This document shows, piece after piece, positions 46,867-55,697 of a DNA stretch of 64,000 nt. This DNA is from Arenicellales bacterium (GTDB taxonomy: Bacteria; Pseudomonadota; Gammaproteobacteria; BMS3Bbin11). The stretch is from assembly GCA_029287915.1 (NCBI GenBank), contig JARFQE010000065.1, forward strand, positions 1 through 64,000, read 5' to 3'. The notes beneath the pieces were generated by a model. It was not told the DNA's origin, searched no databases, and was given only the letters and a program-made list of their open reading frames with translations. Made by a program: the position numbers and the translations under genes. Within the stretch, counting starts at the first letter, position 1; every line of letters starts with the position of its first letter.

Positions 46867-47799
46867 ATGAGCACAGCATTTATATTTCCGGGCCAGGGTT
46901 CGCAATCTATCGGTATGATGAATTCACTGGCTGAATCAAACACAGTCATCCATGATACCTTTTCCGAGGCATCAGACATTCTCGGCTATGACTTATGGGC
47001 ACTGGTGACAGAAGGGCCTGTAGAGAAATTGAACTCTACTGAAATTACCCAACCAGCAATGCTGACTGCTGGTGTGGCCAGCTGGCGTGCCTGGCAGGCA
47101 GCCGGTGGAGCTAATCCTGCGATCATGGCTGGCCACAGTCTGGGTGAATATACTGCACTGGTCTGTGCCGGTGCGCTGAATTTTTCCGATGCAGTAGCAC
47201 TGGTCTCTGATCGAGCTCATTTTATGCAACAAGCTGTAGCTGAAGGTGAGGGTGCCATGGCGGCAGTACTCGGGCTCGATGACGAGAGTGTCAGGACGCT
47301 CTGTCAGGAAAATGCTGGCGGCGAAGTACTGCAAGCGGTAAATTACAATGCTCCCGGGCAGGTAGTGGTAGCGGGAAGTGCCGCTGCAGTAAGTCGTCTT
47401 GTGCAGAATGCCAAAGTAGCTGGTGCCAAACGTGCGCTCGTCTTACCCGTCAGTGTTCCGTCACATTGTGCATTGATGCGGCCCGCCTCAGAACAGATGT
47501 CAGCAAGGCTCAATGATGTGTCAATCAGCCAGTGCGCGATTCCTGTCATTCATAATGTTAACGTGCAGGCAGCAGCTGATGAAAACGAAATCCGTCAGCT
47601 GCTTGCCCGACAGATCTCTGAACCGGTACGCTGGGTTGAAACTATCAATAATATGCATGATCATGGGGTTGGTCTGCTGATTGAATGCGGGCCCGGCAAA
47701 GTCCTCTGTGGTCTAAGCAAACGCATTAATAGAGATATCAGCTGTATCCCATTGATAAATAAAGATTCTGTTGTTGCAGCACTGGAGGCGGAAAAGTGA
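46867..47799 (+). CDS. fabD: Malonyl-CoA:ACP transacylase FabD
   Basis: This 310-residue enzyme moves malonyl from CoA to ACP. S91 in G-H-S-L-G-E-Y is the acyl acceptor and H200 (V-P-S-H) the base; Q11 region (F-P-G-Q-G-S-Q) is conserved. Its stop overlaps the fabG start. The malonyl-CoA synthetase encoded at 55.7-57.2 kb would make its substrate from free malonate. Confidence 0.97.
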   Translation: MSTAFIFPGQGSQSIGMMNSLAESNTVIHDTFSEASDILGYDLWALVTEGPVEKLNSTEITQPAMLTAGVASWRAWQAAGGANPAIMAGHSLGEYTALVCAGALNFSDAVALVSDRAHFMQQAVAEGEGAMAAVLGLDDESVRTLCQENAGGEVLQAVNYNAPGQVVVAGSAAAVSRLVQNAKVAGAKRALVLPVSVPSHCALMRPASEQMSARLNDVSISQCAIPVIHNVNVQAAADENEIRQLLARQISEPVRWVETINNMHDHGVGLLIECGPGKVLCGLSKRINRDISCIPLINKDSVVAALEAEK

Positions 47800-48539
47800 A
47801 ACTTGAAGGAAAAATCGCACTGGTAACAGGGGCCTCACGTGGTATAGGTGCTGCTATCGCAGATACGCTGGCAGCGCATGGTGCTTTTGTCATTGGTACG
47901 GCAACGACACATGGCGGCGCGCTGGCGATTGAAGAGCGCATCACGGCAGCTGGCTACGAAGGAGTGGGTCGTGAGCTCGATGTCACTTCCCAGCAGTCCA
48001 TTGATGCCATTATCAAGGCGTGCGCTGTGCTGAAGGGTGCACCCACTATCCTGGTCAATAATGCCGGCATTACCCGCGACAATCTGCTAATGCGTATGAA
48101 AGAGGATGACTGGCAGACCATTATGGATACCAATCTGTCATCGGTGTTTCGTATGAGCAAGGCAGTACTGCGTGGAATGATGAAAGCCAAACAGGGTCGA
48201 ATCATCAGTGTTACCTCAGTAGTGGGCGCAACGGGTAATCCCGGACAGGTCAACTATTCAGCAGCAAAAGCCGGTGTAGCTGGCTTCAGCAGGGCGATGG
48301 CACGGGAAGTAGCCTCTCGCAATATCACTGTCAATACCGTTGCACCGGGTTTTATAGATACAGATATGACCCGCGCTTTAGCAGATGACCAGCGTCAGAA
48401 ATTAATTAATGAAATTCCACTTTCACGTCTCGGTACGGCTGAAGATATCGCCGCAGCAGTCCTGTTTCTGGCGTCCGATGATGCTTCTTATATCACCGGC
48501 ACTGAAATTCATGTAAACGGTGGCATGTATATGGGGTAG
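47796..48539 (+). CDS. fabG: 3-oxoacyl-ACP reductase FabG
   Basis: This 247-residue short-chain dehydrogenase reduces 3-oxoacyl-ACP with NADPH. T-G-A-S-R-G-I-G (about 11-18) binds the cofactor. Catalytic residues S141, Y154 and K158 are present, and the terminal G-G-M-Y-M-G is typical. The GTG start overlaps the fabD stop (GTGA). Confidence 0.97.
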   Translation: MKLEGKIALVTGASRGIGAAIADTLAAHGAFVIGTATTHGGALAIEERITAAGYEGVGRELDVTSQQSIDAIIKACAVLKGAPTILVNNAGITRDNLLMRMKEDDWQTIMDTNLSSVFRMSKAVLRGMMKAKQGRIISVTSVVGATGNPGQVNYSAAKAGVAGFSRAMAREVASRNITVNTVAPGFIDTDMTRALADDQRQKLINEIPLSRLGTAEDIAAAVLFLASDDASYITGTEIHVNGGMYMG

Positions 48540-48640
48540 AATAACCGTTCTGCAGAGTCACTCGGTTGGACTGCTAATTTCAAATATGGTATCAATGCCA
48601 TGGAGAACATTTTTGTTTAATTACAGAGGAAAATAATCAA

Positions 48641-48877
48641 ATGAGTAGTGTTGAAGAACGCGTCAAGAAAATTGTAGCTGAACAACTCAGTACCAGCGAA
48701 GACCAGATTTCCAATACGTCTTCTTTTGTCGATGATCTGGGCGCAGATTCACTCGATACAGTTGAACTTGTTATGGCTCTGGAAGAAGAATTTGACCTCG
48801 AGATTCCGGATGATGAAGCCGAGAAGATCACCACAGTTCAGCAGGCTATCGATCACATTAATGCTGCTACCAGCTAG
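48641..48877 (+). CDS. acpP: Acyl carrier protein
   Basis: This 78-residue acidic helical protein carries S37 in the D-S-L motif, the attachment site for 4'-phosphopantetheine. It carries all acyl intermediates of the fab enzymes encoded around it. GAGG precedes the ATG. A strong terminator follows. Confidence 0.98.
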   Translation: MSSVEERVKKIVAEQLSTSEDQISNTSSFVDDLGADSLDTVELVMALEEEFDLEIPDDEAEKITTVQQAIDHINAATS

Positions 48878-48893
48878 TACTATATAGTAGGGG

Positions 48894-48930
48894 AAAGCCG
48901 CTGCATCTTATATAGAGCAGCGGCTTTTTT
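48894..48930 (+). terminator. Rho-independent terminator after acpP
   Basis: An 11-bp stem (48894-48904 with 48917-48927, AAAGCCGCTGC/GCAGCGGCTTT) and a T run. It would lower expression of fabF and downstream genes relative to the abundant acpP message. Confidence 0.94.
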
Positions 48931-48978
48931 CTGATTATAGGTTATGCCTCTAACAGACCATTTGCCGAGAAAATATAA

Positions 48979-50220
48979 GTGAGTAAGCGTCGTGTTGTTA
49001 TTACTGGTATAGGAATTCATTCTCCAGCAGGCCTGGGACTGGATGCCAACTGGCAGAATATTACTGCCGGTAAAAGTGGTATCAGCACTATAAAAAGTTT
49101 TGATACAACAGGTATGCCCGCGACGATTGCTGGACAGATTGTTGATTTTGAGCCTGAGAACTGGATCGACAGTAAATCCTGCCGCAAAATGGATCGCTTC
49201 ATACAGCTTGGTATGGCTGCTGGTCTTGACGCGCTGGCGGATTCCGGGTTTGAGGTCACTGATGAAAATGCACATCGTGTAGGCGTCCATATTGGTGCAG
49301 GTATCGGTGGCCTCGCAACCATCGAAAAACAGACACGGGCGTTATTTGAGCGCGGACCACGACGTATTTCGCCCTTTTACATCCCCAGCAGCATCATCAA
49401 TATGATTTCTGGTAACCTGTCTATTGCGCTGGGTGCAAAAGGCCCCAATCTAGCTATTGTAACTGCCTGCGCGACAGGGACCCACTCGATTGGCGATGCT
49501 GCCAGGTTAATTGAATATGGCGATGCTGATGTCATGTTCGCTGGAGGCTCAGAAAGCTCTATTACCCCGACAGGACTGGCCGGGTTTGGCAACGCGAAGA
49601 CACTAAGCACCCGAAATGATGATCCGCAGGCAGCTTCACGCCCCTGGGATAAAGGCCGCGATGGATTTGTTATGGGTGAAGGCTCAGCAGTAATGGTGCT
49701 GGAGGAACTCGAACACGCACGAAATCGTGGTGCACAAATCTATGCTGAGCTGGCAGGTTTTGGACTCAGTGGCGATGCCTATCACATGACCAGCCCCATA
49801 CCGGGTGGCACAGGTGCGGCACTTTGTATGGAAAATGCCATGCGCAATGCCTGCGTAAATCCACAGGATATTGATTACATCAATGCTCATGGTACGTCTA
49901 CGCTTCTTGGTGACATTGCAGAAACCCAGGCGGTGAAACTGGCCATGGGTGATTATGCAAGCTCGATTGCAGTCAGTTCTACAAAGTCCATGACGGGCCA
50001 TCTATTGGGCGCGGCAGGTGCAATTGAGGCTGTTTATGCCACCCTAGCAATAAAACACCAGGTTGCTCCGCCGACGATTAATCTTGAAGATCCTGATCCG
50101 GAATGTGATCTGGATTATGTACCTGGCACTGCAAGAGATATGAAGATTGATGTTGCGATGTCGAATTCTTTTGGATTTGGCGGCACCAATGGCACCCTGG
50201 TCATGAAACGAATGTCCTGA
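48979..50220 (+). CDS. fabF: 3-oxoacyl-ACP synthase II FabF
   Basis: This 413-residue elongating condensing enzyme has catalytic C164 (V-T-A-C-A-T-G), and the two His in N-A-H-G-T-S-T and S-M-T-G-H-L-L-G-A-A-G. The start is GTG 48 bases after the acpP terminator. The next gene, pabB, begins 18 bases after the stop. Confidence 0.97.
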   Translation: MSKRRVVITGIGIHSPAGLGLDANWQNITAGKSGISTIKSFDTTGMPATIAGQIVDFEPENWIDSKSCRKMDRFIQLGMAAGLDALADSGFEVTDENAHRVGVHIGAGIGGLATIEKQTRALFERGPRRISPFYIPSSIINMISGNLSIALGAKGPNLAIVTACATGTHSIGDAARLIEYGDADVMFAGGSESSITPTGLAGFGNAKTLSTRNDDPQAASRPWDKGRDGFVMGEGSAVMVLEELEHARNRGAQIYAELAGFGLSGDAYHMTSPIPGGTGAALCMENAMRNACVNPQDIDYINAHGTSTLLGDIAETQAVKLAMGDYASSIAVSSTKSMTGHLLGAAGAIEAVYATLAIKHQVAPPTINLEDPDPECDLDYVPGTARDMKIDVAMSNSFGFGGTNGTLVMKRMS

Positions 50221-50238
50221 TCCTGCTGGATCTCAGTC

Positions 50239-51627
50239 TTGTCAACACCCTGCCTGGTACGACAACTCGCGCACTGCCCCGATCTTTTTGATCTGGCAGA
50301 AGCGCATCCTGAAAGATACCCATTCCTGCTTGAGAACACCGGCGAGCCTTCGTCACTGGGCCGCTTTGATATCCTGTTCGCTTTTCCCGGAACACAACTG
50401 ACCTGTCTGGCAAACGGCAGTCTGCTACTGGATGGTGAGAACCTGGGTGAAATACCGTTTCTCGATAAGCTTGATTCAATTTATCGACAGCATGAAAGTA
50501 AGACAAACCATGCCAATGAACATAAACTGCCTTTCTATGGCGGCTGGTTCCTGTACCTGGGCTACGAACTGGTAGAAGAAATAGAACCTGTTCTCAGTAC
50601 CTTCCTGCACCAGCCGGAACTGCCCCGCGCAATGATGGTAGAAATCCCTGCCGGCATAGTCCGTAACAGGGAAACTGGGCAAGACTATGTTTTTGCCAGT
50701 GGTGATGGTGCTGCACAACGACTTGATGAAATTATCAAGGATGTCATTCTGCTAACCGAAGAAGCACCCACCGGTAAGGCTGAAAACAACCCGTTTTTTT
50801 GCGATATATGGGAAGAAGAGGGCGATCAATATCTGCAAAGCATCAAGCGGATAAAAGAGTATGTGCGTGCTGGTGATGTATTTCAGGTCAATCTGTCGCG
50901 TCGTTGGCAGGCTGAATGTAACCATGCCGTGTCAGTGACGGATGCCTGGCGCAGGTTACGGCAATCAAATCCGGCACCCTTTGCCGCCTGGGCAAGACTC
51001 GATCATAAAACTACCATTCTATCCTCATCACCAGAACGCCTGCTGCAACAGCGACAGGGCAGAGTTAGTACACGACCCATTGCAGGCACCTATCCGCGCA
51101 GTAATGACCAGAGAATCGACAGCCAGCTATCTGCTGAGCTGTTGCTGCATCCTAAAGAACGTGCCGAACATATCATGCTGGTCGATCTTGAAAGAAATGA
51201 TCTTGGCCGGATTTGCCAGCCGGGATCTATTCAGGTTGATGATCTTATGGTGCTGGAGAGCTATGCCCATGTGCATCACATAGTTTCAGATATTAGTGGT
51301 GTGCTAAAGGAGGGTGTGTTACCTGGTGAGATAATTCGCGCTGTCTTCCCTGGCGGTACAATTACCGGTTGCCCGAAGGTTCGCTGCATGGAGATTATTG
51401 CCGAGCTGGAGACTGAAGCACGTGATGCCTATACTGGCTCTGTTGGCTATCTATGTCACAATGGCGATATGGATCTGAATATTCTAATAAGGACGATCAC
51501 ACACTACAATAACCGTTACAGTTTTCGTGCCGGGGCTGGAATTGTGGCTGATTCAGATCCGCTACGGGAGCTGGATGAAACACGTTCCAAGGCGAGAGGC
51601 CTGACCAGTATATTTTCTTCGGTGTAG
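50239..51627 (+). CDS. pabB: Aminodeoxychorismate synthase component I PabB
   Basis: This 462-residue chorismate-utilising enzyme works in folate synthesis. The G-G-W-F-L-Y-L-G-Y-E region (about 101-110) is typical of PabB, and the chorismate-binding domain spans about 195-460. The key active-site motif reads R-P280-I-A282-G-T: Ala stands where E. coli PabB has the Lys of P-I-K-G-T, and this resembles anthranilate synthase. The neighbouring pabC supports PabB rather than TrpE. Start TTG, uncertain. It lies 18 bases after fabF. Confidence 0.9.
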   Translation: MSTPCLVRQLAHCPDLFDLAEAHPERYPFLLENTGEPSSLGRFDILFAFPGTQLTCLANGSLLLDGENLGEIPFLDKLDSIYRQHESKTNHANEHKLPFYGGWFLYLGYELVEEIEPVLSTFLHQPELPRAMMVEIPAGIVRNRETGQDYVFASGDGAAQRLDEIIKDVILLTEEAPTGKAENNPFFCDIWEEEGDQYLQSIKRIKEYVRAGDVFQVNLSRRWQAECNHAVSVTDAWRRLRQSNPAPFAAWARLDHKTTILSSSPERLLQQRQGRVSTRPIAGTYPRSNDQRIDSQLSAELLLHPKERAEHIMLVDLERNDLGRICQPGSIQVDDLMVLESYAHVHHIVSDISGVLKEGVLPGEIIRAVFPGGTITGCPKVRCMEIIAELETEARDAYTGSVGYLCHNGDMDLNILIRTITHYNNRYSFRAGAGIVADSDPLRELDETRSKARGLTSIFSSV

Positions 51628-51852
51628 TGCCCGCGGCGGGTCAAGCGGATGATATAAACCAACGTTAATAACATATAAGATTTAGACACCCCATTCATAG
51701 ACTATCGCAGAAGAATCGTTTAACCTTCCTGCGAAACAAAATGGAATAATAACGAATAAAGATCTCCGTCCTGTTAATTATCCCCCTGAATGGAAGCTAC
51801 CAAGGTCGGATATCACAAGCTTGCAGTTAAGCAAAAAACCTGGAGGAAAAAA

Positions 51853-52860
51853 ATGAAACTGATACAAAAGACACTTACCGCTGTAGCTGTTGCCGCTATG
51901 CTGGCCGTCCCGTTAGCGAATGCCCACGCCGCTGACATAAAACTTAAGGCATCGCACCAGTGGCCAGGCGGCAAAGGAGACATTCGAGACGAGATGGTGC
52001 AGATGATTGCCCGTGATATGAATGAGTCAGGCCTTGGCGTCAACATTAGAGTCTATCCCGGAAAGTCATTGTTCAAACCAAAGGAGCAGTGGGGTGCGAT
52101 GACCAAGGGCAAGCTGGATATTACTGCTTTTCCACTGGCCTATGCAGGGGGTAGACACCCGGAGTTCAACCTGACACTAATGCCGGGTATGGTAAAAAAT
52201 CACGACCATGCTCAGCGTCTGAACAAGTCACCATTCATGCAACACATCAAGAAGATTATGGATGATGCAGGGGTTATGGTACTGGCCGATACCTGGCTGG
52301 CTGGCGGTTTCGTATCAAAAAAAGAGTGTATTCTGGAACCTGATGATGTGAAAGGCATGAAATTCCGTGCTGCCGGTAAAGCCTTCAACCAGATGCTGAA
52401 TGCAGCTGGTGCTTCTATAGCATCAATGCCTTCCTCTGAAATTTACTCAGGCCTGCAGACAGGCGTAATCGATGGTGCCAATACGTCCTCTTCATCACTG
52501 GTTTCTTATCGAATCTATGAACAGGTTAGTTGCCTGACAGCACCGGGCAAGAACGCGCTGTGGGTAATGTATGAGCCTATACTAATGGCCAAGAAAAGTT
52601 TTGCAAAACTAAACCCGGAACAGCAGAAGGCGTTGTTGAAGGCGGCTGAAAAAGCAGAACAGTTCGCACACCAGGCCTCTATCGAAGCAGACCAGAAACT
52701 GGTCGATGCCTACAAAAAAGCCGGTGTGAAAGTGGTTGAGATGACTGCTGATCAGGCTGCTATGTGGCGCAAGATAGCAGATACTTCCAGCTATAAAGAC
52801 TTTAGTGATAGTGTAAAAGGCGGTAAGGAACTGCTGGACATGGCACTTAGCGTAGAGTAA
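51853..52860 (+). CDS. dctP: TRAP transporter substrate-binding protein DctP
   Basis: This 335-residue periplasmic solute-binding protein has a signal peptide (about 1-27) and the DctP fold. The conserved Arg in the M-K-F-R-A-A-G-K region (about 165-175) binds the carboxylate of the ligand in this family. The ATG at 51853 has GGAGG six bases upstream. With dctQM and matB on the same strand, a malonate-type dicarboxylate is the likely ligand; that is inference. Confidence 0.95.
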   Translation: MKLIQKTLTAVAVAAMLAVPLANAHAADIKLKASHQWPGGKGDIRDEMVQMIARDMNESGLGVNIRVYPGKSLFKPKEQWGAMTKGKLDITAFPLAYAGGRHPEFNLTLMPGMVKNHDHAQRLNKSPFMQHIKKIMDDAGVMVLADTWLAGGFVSKKECILEPDDVKGMKFRAAGKAFNQMLNAAGASIASMPSSEIYSGLQTGVIDGANTSSSSLVSYRIYEQVSCLTAPGKNALWVMYEPILMAKKSFAKLNPEQQKALLKAAEKAEQFAHQASIEADQKLVDAYKKAGVKVVEMTADQAAMWRKIADTSSYKDFSDSVKGGKELLDMALSVE

Positions 52861-52875
52861 GTGGCAAAATTGATT

Positions 52876-52954
52876 GCCTGGGTTGTGCGCAATGATGCTC
52901 GCAATGTATGTTTATTGCGGGCAGTAAATTGGATTTAGAAAACTCAACCCAGGC
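52876..52954 (+). repeat. Long inverted repeat between dctP and dctQ
   Basis: GCCTGGGTTG (52876-52885) and CAACCCAGGC (52945-52954) are a perfect 10-bp inverted repeat. Inside, CGCAAT (52888-52893) pairs with ATTGCG (52914-52919). No T run follows. It could protect the dctP message or reduce read-through to dctQM, giving more binding protein than membrane protein. Confidence 0.8.
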
Positions 52955-53006
52955 TGATTAATATTCTTCACACACTGTTTTTTCTGTGCCTGAGAAGTAG
53001 CCTATA

Positions 53007-53531
53007 ATGGATACATTTATTCGATTCACCGCCGGGCTCTCACGATTCCTTGGTATCGTTGCGGCCATTCTACTTGTTGTCGCTGTAATTATTATCTGTC
53101 AGATGGTGATAACGCGCTACGCATTAAATCAATCCACACACTGGCAGACTGAATTTGTTACATATACCCTGATGGCCGCCACCTTTCTGGGTGCACCTTA
53201 TGTGCTACTTACGCGTGGCCATGTCAATGTAGAGCTTATACCGCTGGCAGTGAAGCCCAGAATCCGTTTCCTGTTGGCGCTGCTGGCCTATAGTGGCTCA
53301 GCTATCCTTTGTGTACTGCTGGCCTACTATAGTTTTCTGTTCTGGCACGAGGCCTGGGTGGAGGACTGGAGTTCCGATACTATATGGGGGCCCAAACTGT
53401 GGAAAGTCTACCTGTCCATGCCTGTTGGCTTTATCACCATCTCTCTGCAGTACCTGGCAGATTTGCTCTGTTTGATCACTGGAAGGGAACCGCCGTTTGG
53501 CATTAGTGACATTAACGCGGAGGCATCCTGA
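53007..53531 (+). CDS. dctQ: TRAP transporter small permease DctQ
   Basis: This 174-residue membrane protein has four helices (about 15-38, 52-72, 92-115, 135-158), the standard small TRAP subunit that assembles with DctM. Its stop overlaps the dctM start by one base, so the two are translationally coupled. Confidence 0.94.
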   Translation: MDTFIRFTAGLSRFLGIVAAILLVVAVIIICQMVITRYALNQSTHWQTEFVTYTLMAATFLGAPYVLLTRGHVNVELIPLAVKPRIRFLLALLAYSGSAILCVLLAYYSFLFWHEAWVEDWSSDTIWGPKLWKVYLSMPVGFITISLQYLADLLCLITGREPPFGISDINAEAS

Positions 53532-54847
53532 TGGACCCACTGATTCTTGGTCTGCTGGCCGCTGTTGTTCTTGTTATGCTGCTGCTGAGCGGTATGCCAG
53601 TAGCATTCGCTCTGGGTTTCACTGCAGTTCTGTTCCTTGTTATCGAAGACGGTGTGGGTGCTTTTGATGTAGTGGCAGATACACTATTTTCATCGCTCGA
53701 TGAATTCGCTCTGCTGTCGATCCCGATGTTTCTGCTGATGGGTTCGGCGATTGCTGCATCGCGTGCAGGCGCAGATCTATACGAAGCACTTGATCGATGG
53801 TTATACCGAGTACCCGGCGGCTTGCTTATATCCAATATTGGTGCCTGTGGTGTGTTTGCCGCATTGACTGGGTCGTCACCAGCTACCTGCGCAGCAATTG
53901 GCAAGATGGGGATCCCGGAAATGCGCCAGCGCGGTTATCCGGCAAGCCTGGCCACGGGAGCTATTGCCGCTGGTGGGACACTGGGCATACTGATCCCACC
54001 GTCGATAACTATGATTGTCTACGGTATTGCCACCGAGACCTCGATAGGGCGTCTGTTCATCGCCGGCATTCTGCCGGGCGTCATGCTGATGCTGTTGTTT
54101 ATGGCCTGGTCGCTATTTTATGCCTATAGAAAAGGTTATCACTTCACCGAGCCTGGCAAGCGCTTCTCGTTGCGAGAAAAGCTGATAGTCCTGCCCAGGA
54201 TCCTGCCATTTCTTGCGTTAATTGTACTCGTGCTCTGGGCCCTGTACGGTGGTGTCGCAACACCATCTGAGGCATCTGGCGTTGGCGCAATGATCAGTAT
54301 CCTGCTGGTGGTCATTATTTATCACGTCTGGCAGCCAGTAAAATTATGGGAGATCGTACGTGGTGCCACGCGAGAATCGGTAATGCTGATGATGATCATC
54401 GGTATGGCAGGCCTGTTCAGTTACATGATGTCGAGTCTGTATATCACGCAGGGAATTGCCGAGTGGATCGCAGGTATGGAAGTCAATAAATGGCAGTTGC
54501 TGTTCTATGTCAACCTGTTCCTGCTGGTAGCCGGTTTTTTTCTGCCGCCGGTAGCGGTCATATTGATGACCTCCCCAACCATCGTGCCAATTATTACCCA
54601 GGCTGGCTTTGACCCGATATGGTTCGGCGTAGTGCTTACTCTAAACATGGAAATTGGACTTATAACACCACCAGTTGGCCTTAATCTCTATGTCATCAAC
54701 GGTATCGTCAAGGACGTAGATCTTAAGACCGTTCTATGGGGAGCATTGCCCTTTATGCTCTGTCTGGTGCTCGGTATTGTGCTGCTGGCGATATTTCCTG
54801 CCATTGCCACCTGGCTGCCTGATTACCTGATGAAATCAGTTGGCTGA
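53531..54847 (+). CDS. dctM: TRAP transporter large permease DctM
   Basis: This 438-residue membrane protein of about 12 helices forms the sodium-driven transport path. Conserved segments include G-M-P-V-A-F-A-L-G, G-G-T-L-G-I-L-I-P-P-S and the late I-T-P-P-V-G-L-N-L-Y. Coupled to dctQ. Followed 45 bases later by the TauE-like gene. Confidence 0.96.
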   Translation: MDPLILGLLAAVVLVMLLLSGMPVAFALGFTAVLFLVIEDGVGAFDVVADTLFSSLDEFALLSIPMFLLMGSAIAASRAGADLYEALDRWLYRVPGGLLISNIGACGVFAALTGSSPATCAAIGKMGIPEMRQRGYPASLATGAIAAGGTLGILIPPSITMIVYGIATETSIGRLFIAGILPGVMLMLLFMAWSLFYAYRKGYHFTEPGKRFSLREKLIVLPRILPFLALIVLVLWALYGGVATPSEASGVGAMISILLVVIIYHVWQPVKLWEIVRGATRESVMLMMIIGMAGLFSYMMSSLYITQGIAEWIAGMEVNKWQLLFYVNLFLLVAGFFLPPVAVILMTSPTIVPIITQAGFDPIWFGVVLTLNMEIGLITPPVGLNLYVINGIVKDVDLKTVLWGALPFMLCLVLGIVLLAIFPAIATWLPDYLMKSVG

Positions 54848-54892
54848 AGTGACTGATATCTGCTGTAAGAACTGCTATCGGTTAATACAGTG

Positions 54893-55681
54893 ATGGATTT
54901 GACAACACTGCTGATATCGGGTGCGATTGCCGGTACGCTGGCAGGGTTGCTGGGGATTGGTGGCGGCATCGTGATTGTTCCCATAGTTACGTTGTTGTTT
55001 GAAAGTCAGGGTCTGCAAGAAGGAATGGCAATCAAGATGGCCCTTGGCACATCACTTGCGACCATTATTGTCACTGCCATCAGCAGCATCTACACTCATC
55101 ATCGCAAGCGGGCTGTTGACTGGAATATATTTACCATGATGGCGCCGGGTATTCTCGCTGGTTCACTGCTAGGAGCCTGGTTCGCCGACCTGATACCGGG
55201 AAAAATTCTCTATTTCGCATTCATTATTTTTCTATTTGCCGTCTCGCTGCAAATGGCATTCAGCCGAGTTTCGGCACACCGTGGTCTACCCGGTAGACTG
55301 GCGATAAATGGCATATCGACAGGCTTCGGAGTGGTATCGGCTCTGATGGGAGTCGGTGGTGGATCTTTAAACGTACCCTTCCTCAGCTACTGTGGAATTC
55401 CTATCAAACGGGCAATTGCCACTGCTGCGGCGATTGGCCTGCCAATCGCCGTCAGCGCCACCATCGGCTACATTGTTGGTGGCCTGAATGAAGAAAATCT
55501 ACCTGCCGGCAGTATAGGCTATGTGAATCTGCCGGTATTTGGCGGCGTAGTCGCAGCCAGCCTGATATTTGCGCCCCTCGGCGCTACGCTTGCTCACAAG
55601 TTGCCGGATTTGCTACTAAGGCGCTTTTTTGCTGTTTTCCTTTTTGTACTGGCATGTAAAATGACCTTCAACCTATTATGA
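54893..55681 (+). CDS. TauE/SafE-family permease
   Basis: This 262-residue membrane protein of eight or so helices has two G-x-x-G-G-G-S/I-type loops, G-I-G-G-G-I-V (about 21-27) and G-V-G-G-G-S-L-N-V-P (about 150-160), the TauE/SafE signature. Members move sulfite, sulfoacetate or other organic anions. I chose the ATG at 54893; a GTG at 54890 is directly before it. The position between the TRAP genes and matB suggests an anion such as malonate or an exported by-product; unproven. Confidence 0.88.
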   Translation: MDLTTLLISGAIAGTLAGLLGIGGGIVIVPIVTLLFESQGLQEGMAIKMALGTSLATIIVTAISSIYTHHRKRAVDWNIFTMMAPGILAGSLLGAWFADLIPGKILYFAFIIFLFAVSLQMAFSRVSAHRGLPGRLAINGISTGFGVVSALMGVGGGSLNVPFLSYCGIPIKRAIATAAAIGLPIAVSATIGYIVGGLNEENLPAGSIGYVNLPVFGGVVAASLIFAPLGATLAHKLPDLLLRRFFAVFLFVLACKMTFNLL

Positions 55682-55697
55682 AAGTCAGTATATTCAA

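Noticed and set aside
51628..51852. Possible N-terminal extension of dctP from 51790
   Set aside because: The GGAGG and the signal peptide both place the start at 51853.
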